Assembly: GCA_030036975.1 (NCBI GenBank)
Contig: JASHSE010000322.1
Span: forward strand, 1 to 12,128
Length of the DNA stretch: 12,128 nt
Source of the DNA: Xanthobacteraceae bacterium
GTDB taxonomy: Bacteria; Pseudomonadota; Alphaproteobacteria; Rhizobiales; Xanthobacteraceae
Direction: 5' to 3'
Shown here: piece by piece, positions 7,087 to 12,128 of the stretch
Layout of the letters: each line of letters opens with the position of its first letter
Position numbering within the stretch: position 1 is the first letter of the stretch
Notes under the pieces: generated by a model
What the model was told of the DNA's origin: nothing
Seen by the model: the letters and a program-made list of their open reading frames with translations, nothing else
Database searches by the model: none
Translations under genes and position numbers: made by a program

Positions 7087-7196
7087 GCGCCACGATCTCC
7101 CGCGGTTCGCCTGGCCATCCGCATCATGTTTCTGAGCGAGGACACCAGCGACTCAACGCAACGCCTCTCTCCCATGGCGCCAGGCACGCGGCAAGT

Positions 7197-7853
7197 TCAC
7201 TGTTTCGGGCCGGGTCCGATGGTCATGAAATTGCTCGCGCCGCCCTTGCTGTCGCTGTTCGGAATGATGAGCGCGCGCACGCGGCCCTGCGTAGCGCCGG
7301 GAGCAGACTCGACGCGCGCATTGCCGGTAACGGTATCGACGACCACGCGTTCACCGTGGATGACGTTCTTGCCTTGGCTGACCACAACGTTGCCGCTGAG
7401 CGTGATGGTCTTGTCATGCAGGTCGTAAACGCCGAGGTCGCCGCTGGCATTCTGATCCTTGCTGGTGACGGTGACGTCGCCGTGCGCCTCGATGCGGCGA
7501 ATACTCTGCGCATTCGGCGGCGTGCTGCCAGACGAGGTCTTGGCGCGGACGACCGGCTTGTCGCCGCCGATGCCCACCTCTTCACCATAAAACACCACGA
7601 GCGTCTTGCAGCGCATCGTAGTGTCGCCCTGCACCACGCGCACGTCGCCGGAAAACGTCGCGGTCTTCTGCCGGTCGCGGACTTCGAGCGATTTGGCGTC
7701 GATCTGGATCGGCTGATCCTTATTCTGCGCCCCCGGCACGAGGCCGCCCGGCTCCGCGCGCGGGCCCTGCGCCATAGCCGACGCCGAAACCGTCAATGCC
7801 ACCGCCGCGGCGGCGAAAAACTGAAGCTTTTGACTCATGAGCTTTTGACTCAT
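7197..7853 (-). CDS. lptA: Periplasmic LPS transport protein LptA (OstA-like)
   Basis: This 218-residue LptA-type protein forms the periplasmic beta-jellyroll bridge carrying LPS from LptC to LptD. A signal peptide is visible: basic start, hydrophobic FFAAAAVALTVSASA, and a likely cleavage after ASAMA near residue 28. The OstA/LptA domain follows from about 45 to 200, with repeated strand patterns such as IQIDAKSLEVRDRQKTATFSGDVRV. The first ATG (7853) overlaps the lptC TGA as ATGA, indicating translational coupling. A 15-bp duplication supplies a second in-frame ATG at 7838, giving the repeated start MSQKL-MSQKL. Neither ATG has a strong Shine-Dalgarno. It is the second gene of the lpt block. 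Confidence 0.93.
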   Translation of the reverse strand: MSQKLMSQKLQFFAAAAVALTVSASAMAQGPRAEPGGLVPGAQNKDQPIQIDAKSLEVRDRQKTATFSGDVRVVQGDTTMRCKTLVVFYGEEVGIGGDKPVVRAKTSSGSTPPNAQSIRRIEAHGDVTVTSKDQNASGDLGVYDLHDKTITLSGNVVVSQGKNVIHGERVVVDTVTGNARVESAPGATQGRVRALIIPNSDSKGGASNFMTIGPGPKQ

Positions 7854-7854
7854 G
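7825..7854. repeat. Perfect 15-bp tandem duplication at the lptA start
   Basis: agcttttgactcatg occurs at 7825-7839 and again immediately at 7840-7854. On the minus strand each copy carries an ATG followed by the same four codons, so lptA has two in-frame starts five codons apart, the first overlapping the lptC stop. Confidence 0.95.
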
Positions 7855-8542
7855 GCTGGTCCGTCTTGTCGTCAGTCTTACCCGACTGCAGCGTCATGCT
7901 GACGTCGCTGAAGCGAACCATGTCGCCCTTGTCGGTGATTTCCAGCCGTTTGGCGTTGAGCCACCCGTCGAGCAGTTTCACCCAGACCGGCGTGTCGGAA
8001 ACCACATTGCCCTTGCGCATGTCGACCACCGCCTGGCTCAAGCGCGCCTCGTAGCCGGTCGAGGACACCAGGTGAATGTTGTTGTTGAGCGTAAGCATGT
8101 CGCCCTTCATGTCGTAGACACCGTCGTCCGCCCACAGATCGACGGTGCTCTTGTCGGCCATTTCCATGTTGGCGCGGATGCGCTGGAGCTGCACGAAGTC
8201 GGGCTTGGTGACGTCCTGCGCGGCCGCCTCGGCGCTCAACTGGTAAGCCCGCCCATCGCTGGTGTAGCCGGTGAGCCGCGGCTTTTGCATGGTGACCTTG
8301 GTGCCTTGGATGAGCACATTGGCAATTTCGCCCGGCAGCCGCAGCGCTCCGACCGACGGCAAATAATTGTCGACGACGAGGCCGACCAGCACCGCCGCGA
8401 CGGCACCGACCAGACAGACCCGCAACAGGCGGACCCATCGACTGTGGCGCAGCGCCCGCCGATACAGCCGTTCGCTGTTGCCGCGCGGGCGTGCCGGAAA
8501 AGCAGTGCCGCCCTCGTCTGCGGCGAAGGAGATGCTGGTCAA
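7850..8542 (-). CDS. lptC: LPS export system protein LptC
   Basis: LptC is the bitopic inner-membrane protein that receives LPS from LptB2FG and passes it to LptA. The 230-residue product has a basic cytoplasmic N-terminus (about 1-37), one membrane segment (about 38-60, LLRVCLVGAVAAVLVGLVV), and a periplasmic LptC/YrbK beta domain (about 75-215) with strands like KVTMQKPRLTGYTSDGRAYQLSAEAA. The start is TTG 8542, supported by GAGGGG at 8551-8556, 8 nt upstream. Its stop overlaps the lptA ATG by 4 nt. It is the first gene of the lpt-rpoN-hpf-ptsN block; the operon promoter may lie in the 147-bp gap below rnd, where I cannot identify it with confidence. Confidence 0.92.
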   Translation of the reverse strand: MTSISFAADEGGTAFPARPRGNSERLYRRALRHSRWVRLLRVCLVGAVAAVLVGLVVDNYLPSVGALRLPGEIANVLIQGTKVTMQKPRLTGYTSDGRAYQLSAEAAAQDVTKPDFVQLQRIRANMEMADKSTVDLWADDGVYDMKGDMLTLNNNIHLVSSTGYEARLSQAVVDMRKGNVVSDTPVWVKLLDGWLNAKRLEITDKGDMVRFSDVSMTLQSGKTDDKTDQP

Positions 8543-8689
8543 ACGATTATCCCCTCGGACCGCCCGCCCCCGATTCGGCCCGGAGCCTCATTCTACGGTT
8601 ATGGCGCCTCATAGTCGCCTGCGAATGTGGCCTGGACGCGACCGCCGCATGACCCCCGGCCGAGCCGTTCAAGACTGTAAAAAACTGCT

Positions 8690-9310
8690 TTACGAGTGGG
8701 AAAAGATGTCTTCGCCGGTGAACCCGGCGAGATCGAGCCGCACCCGGTCGGGCAGGAAGCCGAAGCAGGCCGCGGCCAAAGCCTGGCGGCCCTCGCGCGC
8801 CAGCATGGCATCGAGCTTGTCTTTCAGCGCGTGCAAATAGAGCACATCGGAGGCGGCGTAGGCGAGCTGCGCCTCGGACAGGCCCGCGGCGCCCCAATCG
8901 GACAGCTGCTGCTGCTTTGACAGGTCGTGGCCGAGCACCTCGCGCACCAAATCCTTCAGGCCATGCTTGTCCGTATAGGTGCGCACCAGCCGCGACGCGA
9001 TTTTCGTGCAATAGACCGGCTCCGCCATGACGCCGAAAGTCTTCTGCAGCATGGCGAGGTCGAAGCGGGCGAAGTGGAAAATCTTCAGCACGTTGCGGTC
9101 GCCGAATAGCTTCTTGAGATTCGGCGCGTCAGCCGGCGCCGCGGCGATCTGCACCAGGTCGGCCGAGCCGTCGCCGGGCGACAACTGCACCAGGCAGAGC
9201 CGGTCGCGCGTCAGGGAAAGCCCCATCGTCTCGGTATCGATGGCGACCGCACGGGCGCCCGCGTAATGCGTAAGGTCCGGCAGATCGCCGCGATGAAAGC
9301 GGATGGTCAT
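8690..9310 (-). CDS. Ribonuclease D family 3'-5' exonuclease (short form)
   Basis: This 206-residue DEDDy exonuclease trims RNA 3' ends, in E. coli RNase D chiefly tRNA precursors. Seen: ExoI AIDTETMGL with Asp25 and Glu27, ExoII HFARFDLAML with Asp84, and ExoIII YAASDVLYLHALKDKL with Tyr151 and Asp155 (Y-x3-D). All four catalytic acids and the tyrosine are therefore present. The protein consists almost only of the catalytic domain and lacks the C-terminal HRDC domains of the roughly 370-residue E. coli enzyme, so it belongs to the short group. ATG 9310 is preferred because conserved sequence starts there; a TTG at 9334 is possible. The start is directly preceded by an inverted repeat rather than a clear Shine-Dalgarno. 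It lies 147 nt upstream of lptC on the same strand. Confidence 0.9.
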   Translation of the reverse strand: MTIRFHRGDLPDLTHYAGARAVAIDTETMGLSLTRDRLCLVQLSPGDGSADLVQIAAAPADAPNLKKLFGDRNVLKIFHFARFDLAMLQKTFGVMAEPVYCTKIASRLVRTYTDKHGLKDLVREVLGHDLSKQQQLSDWGAAGLSEAQLAYAASDVLYLHALKDKLDAMLAREGRQALAAACFGFLPDRVRLDLAGFTGEDIFSHS

Positions 9311-9332
9311 GCGGGGTGAATATCGCACCCGC
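9311..9332 (-). promoter_or_regulatory. Inverted repeat abutting the ribonuclease D start codon
   Basis: GCGGGGTG (9311-9318) and CACCCGC (9326-9332) are complementary apart from one extra G. The stem-loop lies on the minus-strand leader immediately before the ATG at 9310, in the place where a Shine-Dalgarno would be. It could limit ribosome access; this is inference from sequence alone. Confidence 0.35.
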
Positions 9333-9445
9333 AATGGCGCGTCAAAAACCCAATAAGCCGGCCTTCATCATAATTGCGAGGGGCCGGGATGATCCCCTAC
9401 AATGGATCAGACCAGCCGTCAGCAAAAGCGCACGAGCCGCAATCC

Positions 9446-9739
9446 ATGAAACGCACGGTCGCACTGAGCCCGACTCTTCCGGGGCCGGTTGTTTCGGCCG
9501 CAGCATCGGCGCTGCTCATGAGCCTCGCCGTCGCGAACGCCGCCGCGCAAACGCTCACCAACCCCAATGCGCCGCCCCAATGGTCGTCGCCGCAGAGCCG
9601 CGCCAAGCCGGGCACCGCCGCTCAAACCAAAAAGTCCTGCAAAGAATTCGGCGCCGGCTTCGTCAACGTCCCCGGCACCGACACATGCGTCAAGATCGGC
9701 GGCTTCGTGACGGTCGAAGGCGGCAGCCGCGGACGGTGA
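9446..9739 (+). CDS. Small secreted protein resembling a porin_2 N-terminus
   Basis: The 97-residue product has a signal-peptide-like N-terminus (SAAASALLMSLAVANAAAQ, cleavage likely near residues 34-35), a Pro/Gln/Ser-rich spacer (36-60), and the segment CKEFGAGFVNVPGTDTCVKIGG (about 65-86). That segment is the motif that begins mature rhizobial porin_2 porins (GFYYIPGTDTC-IKIGGY type), with two cysteines (65, 81). The beta-barrel that normally follows is absent: translation ends 11 residues later at a TGA. It could be a porin remnant or a genuine conserved miniprotein placed in the periplasm. Start is uncertain: ATG 9446 gives the best signal peptide but lacks a Shine-Dalgarno; ATG 9389 is also in frame. 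Confidence 0.55.
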   Translation: MKRTVALSPTLPGPVVSAAASALLMSLAVANAAAQTLTNPNAPPQWSSPQSRAKPGTAAQTKKSCKEFGAGFVNVPGTDTCVKIGGFVTVEGGSRGR

Positions 9740-9753
9740 GCTTATCTGTCGGC

Positions 9754-9844
9754 TGGCGCCAGGAGCGGACTCGAACCCGCCTTCATCGCGGCGCCAGCGC
9801 CTGAAACGAGCGGGTCGAGCGTTGCGCCGCTAGGCCGTGCCGGC
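9754..9844 (-). other. Degenerate tRNA-like sequence
   Basis: The minus strand ends in a T-arm-like GGTTCGAGTCC (T-loop TTCGAGT) followed by a sequence ending CCA at 9754. The start at 9844 (GCCGGCA) pairs with TCCTGGC near the 3' end at six of seven positions. A D-loop-like CTAGCGG and a TTTCA stretch reminiscent of a Glu (UUC) anticodon loop lie between. However, the T-stem looks one C short, leaving two mismatches, the D-stem does not form, and the anticodon stem pairs at only three of five positions. It looks like a decayed tRNA or tRNA-like fragment, and chance resemblance is possible. Confidence 0.3.
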
Positions 9845-9879
9845 AGCTACGCCACGGCCGCGCAGGCGCGCCAAGCTGA

Positions 9880-10752
9880 TTACGATCTAAGGACAATCAA
9901 GCGCCGCGGCATCACGATACAGGCAAGACCTGCCAGAATCAGGAAGGCGCCGGCGAGCCGAACCGGCCCCAATCGCTCATGAAAAATGATTGCTGACGCA
10001 AGCATTCCAGTGCATGGGGCGAGCAACGCGAAGGGCGCGACCTCAGCGGTGCTATGCCGGGCCAGCAATCGTCCCCAAATGGCGTAGGCCAGCACGGTCG
10101 CGATCGCGCCGAGATAAAGCACGGCCGCGGCGCTGGAGACCGAGGCGCCGACGATGGCCGCGCCGAGCGGATGCGACCGATCGTAAACGGTGGAAAGGAT
10201 CAGGGCTGGAATCGGTGGGATAAGGCAGAGCCAAGCAACAAGGGGAAAAATAGCGACGCCGCTCCCCACCTTTTTAAGGAGCACGTTTCCGATCGCCCAG
10301 CTCAGCGCGCTGGCAATGCCTAGGGCGAGGCCGGACGTTGTAAGGTCGCCTCCCACCGTCAACGCGATCGCGGCCAGTCCGCAAATCGCCAGACCAATTC
10401 CCGCCGTCTGGCGAAGTGTCGGGATGTCGCCCAGGAACAAGGCCGCCAGGCCGATCGTGAAAAAAGCTTGCGTCTGCTGGGTCATCGACGCGAGTCCCGG
10501 CGGCAGCCCCTGAGTATAAGCATAGAACAACAGTAAAAACTGGCCGGTATACAGGGTCAGGCCGACGATGATCAGCGTCAGCCAGGGGATTTTCGGGCGT
10601 GGAACAAACAGCGCCGGCAGGCCGGCCACCACAAATCTCAGCACGACCAGTTGGGGAGCCGAGAAGCTCTGCAGTCCATATTTGGTCGCCACAAAGGCCA
10701 GGCCCCAGATGACGGCCGTCAGCACCGCGAGAGCTATGTCACGTCCATTCAT
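9880..10752 (-). CDS. EamA-family (DMT superfamily) transporter
   Basis: This 290-residue inner-membrane protein has about ten hydrophobic segments arranged as two EamA repeats (about 1-135 and 140-285). It has the typical family start (AVLTAVIWGLAFVATKYGL) and the conserved glycine/proline-rich turns (GLPPGLASMTQQTQAFFT). The closest described type I recognise is the EamA/YdcZ-like exporter group, including the O-acetylserine/cysteine exporter EamA of E. coli; the actual substrate cannot be read from sequence. ATG 10752 is preceded by GGAAAG (10761-10766) 8 nt upstream. The gene stands alone, with nothing co-directional adjacent. It is oriented like the HxlR gene but separated from it by a repeat-rich gap of about 460 bp. 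Confidence 0.9.
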   Translation of the reverse strand: MNGRDIALAVLTAVIWGLAFVATKYGLQSFSAPQLVVLRFVVAGLPALFVPRPKIPWLTLIIVGLTLYTGQFLLLFYAYTQGLPPGLASMTQQTQAFFTIGLAALFLGDIPTLRQTAGIGLAICGLAAIALTVGGDLTTSGLALGIASALSWAIGNVLLKKVGSGVAIFPLVAWLCLIPPIPALILSTVYDRSHPLGAAIVGASVSSAAAVLYLGAIATVLAYAIWGRLLARHSTAEVAPFALLAPCTGMLASAIIFHERLGPVRLAGAFLILAGLACIVMPRRLIVLRS

Positions 10753-10885
10753 GGCGCGCTCTTTCCACCGCGGCGCTTATCGGGGAGGGTGGTGCGATTG
10801 CTGTCGGATCAGCAAGGCTATGGTCAAGACCAACGCCGGACAACCTGCAAGATATCAAATTTCAAAGGGATGAAAATACAATCAA

Positions 10886-10909
10886 GACGTTGCAGGACGT
10901 TGCAGGACG
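10886..10909. repeat. Tandem 10-bp repeat upstream of the EamA gene
   Basis: gacgttgcag occurs at 10886-10895 and 10896-10905, followed by a partial third copy (gacg). It lies about 135 bp upstream of the EamA start. Two spaced copies at one helical turn could be a regulator site, but two copies alone are weak evidence. Confidence 0.5.
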
Positions 10910-11025
10910 ACACCATGAGCAACAATGGAAGAGAACGTGCGGGCCGCATTGGCGCCGCTGGCTTATTCAACCCATTGGTGCCCAGGAGAGGGGCGAAACA
11001 GACGAAGCTTGTCAATAGCTTATCG

Positions 11026-11085
11026 TGTCCCACGTTTGCCAAACGTCACATTGAATCTCAATCGGTATTTTTGAGATTGTCCCAC
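11026..11085. repeat. Nested inverted repeats between 8-bp direct repeats
   Basis: TGTCCCAC at 11026-11033 and 11078-11085 flank ACGTTT-gcc-AAACGT (11032-11046) and AATCTCAA-tcggtattt-TTGAGATT (11054-11078). The second hairpin has a perfect 8-bp A/T-rich stem. The arrangement suggests a protein-binding or recombination-type site, but no recombinase gene is in the window. Confidence 0.55.
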
Positions 11086-11216
11086 CCAATACAACGCCGC
11101 GCAACGGTCACCTTCTGACACTCATAGCGGACATCAATTTAGGTTGTTGGCATGTCGGCTTTTCGCGGGACTCAGACATTCGGAGCACTTCACGGAGTGC
11201 TGGGGCAAAGCGGTCT

Positions 11217-11939
11217 TTACCCGGGTGCAGGTTCCATTTGTCCGGCCGGCTCCCGACCGGCCGGAGCGAACATGTTGAGCGCGAACCAGGAGCGGAAAGC
11301 ACGTATATCGTCACGCGAGCCGTCGAGACGCAACTGATCATCACGAATTGCTTGATAAATCGGGACATGACCGAGCCAAATCTGAGTGAGCACTCGCAGA
11401 CTAGCTTCGACGAAAAGGTCAATATCAAAGCCCGGGTTGCGGTAGCAAAGATCGACAACGCCGCGCTCGAATACTAGCCAATAGCGGCGACGACTGATCG
11501 GAACGGCAGAAAGCCGAAATTCGACAACGTACCGGCCGTTATGCGGCGAAGCTTTCCCGACGACGTTACGGCGGATGTCCCACATCAGAAGGTCGGGGTC
11601 CAAATTCGCCCTATCAACGAGATCGTGGCGCAACCAGCGTTGCGCCCAGAGTCCCATGTTCTCGACGACAGGAAACAGTTCCCGGCCGGCCGGGGTCAGA
11701 TGATACTCGAAACCACCGCCTTCGCCGCGCCGGCGCTCTACAATCCCGGCGAACTGCAGCTCCTTGAGGCGCCGCGCCAGCAGCGCCGACGACATACGCG
11801 GCACCCCGCGCTGCAGGTCGTTGAAGCGGACGCTGCCGCACAACAACTCGCGAATGACGAGCGGCATCCATCGCTCGGCCAATATCTCGGCGGCAAGGGC
11901 GATGGGACAAAATTGGCCGTATCCCCGCTTCTCAACCAT
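11217..11939 (-). CDS. HxlR-family winged-helix transcriptional regulator
   Basis: This 240-residue DNA-binding protein has an HxlR helix-turn-helix domain at about 8-97: CPIALAAEILAERWMPLVIREL, the recognition region RFNDLQRGVPRMSSALLARRLKEL, and the wing RRGEGGGFEYHLTPAGREL. The typical HxlR cysteine is present at Cys11. The C-terminal half (about 120-225) is an extra alpha/beta domain (RYVVEFRLSAVPISRRRYWLVFERGVVDLCYR...) of the sort found in longer HxlR proteins and possibly SCP2-like, suggesting ligand sensing; this is inference. It is divergent from the gene starting at 12048 with a shared 108-bp gap, the usual arrangement for a local regulator. A 9-bp GC-rich inverted repeat lies inside its last codons. 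Base composition is visibly less GC-rich than in the lpt-rpoN block. Confidence 0.92.
   Translation of the reverse strand: MVEKRGYGQFCPIALAAEILAERWMPLVIRELLCGSVRFNDLQRGVPRMSSALLARRLKELQFAGIVERRRGEGGGFEYHLTPAGRELFPVVENMGLWAQRWLRHDLVDRANLDPDLLMWDIRRNVVGKASPHNGRYVVEFRLSAVPISRRRYWLVFERGVVDLCYRNPGFDIDLFVEASLRVLTQIWLGHVPIYQAIRDDQLRLDGSRDDIRAFRSWFALNMFAPAGREPAGQMEPAPG
11241..11265. repeat. 9-bp GC inverted repeat inside the HxlR C-terminus
   Basis: TCCGGCCGG (11241-11249) and CCGGCCGGA (11257-11265) are perfect reverse complements with a 7-nt loop. On the minus-strand mRNA the hairpin lies about 20 nt before the HxlR stop codon and encodes the repetitive tail PAGREPAG. No U-tract follows. It may be a 3'-end stabiliser or weak terminator. 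Confidence 0.6.
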
Positions 11940-12047
11940 GCAGAATCCTAAAATAAGACGGCGGACTGACCACTTCAGATTTTAAAGTTGCGGCCGGACG
12001 CTGTCGAGGCCAGCTTGCCCAAAATGCCCCAAGGCGGAGGTTCGGTC
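11940..12047. promoter_or_regulatory. Divergent promoter/operator region, HxlR gene and 12048 gene
   Basis: This 108-bp gap between two divergent starts must contain both promoters. It is A/T-rich at 11946-11989. An imperfect dyad ACTT-N9-AAGT (11972-11975, 11985-11988) around TTTAAA is a candidate HxlR operator, weakly supported. No convincing -35/-10 pair was identified. GGAGG at 12036-12040 is the ribosome site of the plus-strand gene. Confidence 0.45.
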
Positions 12048-12128
12048 ATGACTCGATTTCTTGACCTGCAAGCGCTCGTACAGATCATCGGACCGCGTTT
12101 TGCGGAAGGCGCAGCCGAACGCGACCAA
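12048..12128 (+). CDS. Start of an unidentified protein, possibly acyl-CoA dehydrogenase-like (partial)
   Basis: Only the first 27 codons are in the window (start MTRFLDLQALVQIIGPRFAE). ATG 12048 is preceded by GGAGG (12036-12040) with 7 nt spacing, a strong start. The pattern FAEGAAERDQ resembles the helical N-terminus of acyl-CoA dehydrogenase/DszC-type flavoproteins (typically FA-x-x-AAE-x-D), but 27 residues are too few to assign a family. It is divergent from the HxlR regulator, which probably controls it. Confidence 0.5.
   Translation, partial: MTRFLDLQALVQIIGPRFAEGAAERDQ

Larger units (their letters stand above)
10753..11216. other. Repeat-rich intergenic region without a confident gene
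   Basis: This 464-bp gap lies between the EamA transporter (promoter expected near 10753-10860) and the HxlR gene 3' end. It contains a 10-bp tandem repeat (10886-10909), two inverted repeats (11032-11046, 11054-11078), 8-bp direct repeats TGTCCCAC (11026-11033, 11078-11085), and a short inverted repeat AGCACT/AGTGCT (11184-11189, 11196-11201) downstream of the HxlR stop. A possible 67-codon plus-strand ORF (ATG 10915 to TGA 11118) has no recognisable domain and reads through the repeats, so I do not call it a gene. The region looks like decayed accessory DNA. Confidence 0.5.

Noticed and set aside
4625..7428. Long plus-strand open frames (4625-5992 and 5986-7428) antisense to rpoN, lptB and lptA
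   Set aside because: They are antisense shadows with no domain; composition follows from third-position GC bias on the opposite strand.
8543..8689. Second RpoH promoter: CTTGAACGGC on the minus strand between rnd and lptC
   Set aside because: The -35-like string repeats the one ahead of hsp20, but no CCATAT-like -10 occurs at the right distance.
9754..9844. Intact tRNA gene call
   Set aside because: T-loop and CCA look right, but the T-stem, D-stem and anticodon stem do not form properly, so only a tRNA-like remnant is reported.
10915..11118. Possible 67-residue ORF in the EamA-HxlR gap
   Set aside because: No domain, no clear conservation signal, and it crosses both inverted repeats; likely non-coding.
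11184..11201. AGCACT/AGTGCT hairpin as Rho-independent terminator of the HxlR gene
   Set aside because: Only 6 bp, not GC-rich, and no T-run follows on the minus strand.
11108..11458. 116-codon minus-strand frame overlapping the HxlR 3' end
   Set aside because: Out-of-frame shadow of the HxlR gene extended into the repeat-rich gap; no recognisable protein.

Overview
The window looks like chromosome from a GC-rich alphaproteobacterium of the order Hyphomicrobiales, close to the Bradyrhizobium/Rhodopseudomonas/Xanthobacteraceae group. The reasons are protein style, the gene order lptC-lptA-lptB-rpoN-hpf-ptsN, an Hsp20 gene followed by a DUF1150 gene, and a porin_2-like N-terminal motif. This placement is inferred from recognition; no database was searched.

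Layout. (1) 1-2011, plus strand: a hydantoinase B/oxoprolinase-family gene with an odd repetitive N-terminus; a HyuA partner, if present, lies outside the window. (2) 2012-2945, plus strand: a heat-shock dicistron (Hsp20 + DUF1150). It is preceded by a good sigma-32-type promoter match and a three-hairpin leader whose last hairpin has the signature of a ROSE RNA thermometer. (3) 2946-3042: heptanucleotide repeats between convergent genes. (4) 3040-8542, minus strand, read right to left: lptC, lptA, lptB (LPS transport to the outer membrane), rpoN (sigma-54), hpf (ribosome hibernation) and ptsN (EIIA-Ntr). This is a conserved proteobacterial block joining envelope assembly to nitrogen/PTS-Ntr regulation. 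A short ribonuclease D gene lies just upstream at 8690-9310. (5) 9446-9845: a 97-residue secreted protein resembling only the start of a porin_2 porin, then a degenerate tRNA-like sequence. (6) 9880-12128: a more accessory-looking segment with an EamA-type exporter, a repeat-rich intergenic stretch of about 460 bp, an HxlR-family regulator, and the start of a divergent gene that may encode an acyl-CoA dehydrogenase-like flavoprotein.

Most of the window is recognisable core biology. The best regulatory signal is the promoter plus ROSE-like thermometer at 2090-2205: heat would both induce transcription through RpoH and melt the Shine-Dalgarno hairpin. The less explained items are the porin-N-terminus miniprotein beside a broken tRNA-like element, the heptamer array touching the ptsN stop codon, the duplicated start of lptA, and the repeat cluster at 10886-11085. 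I found no CRISPR array, complete mobile element, rRNA or convincing intact tRNA. I also saw nothing that clearly amounts to a wholly new multi-gene system.
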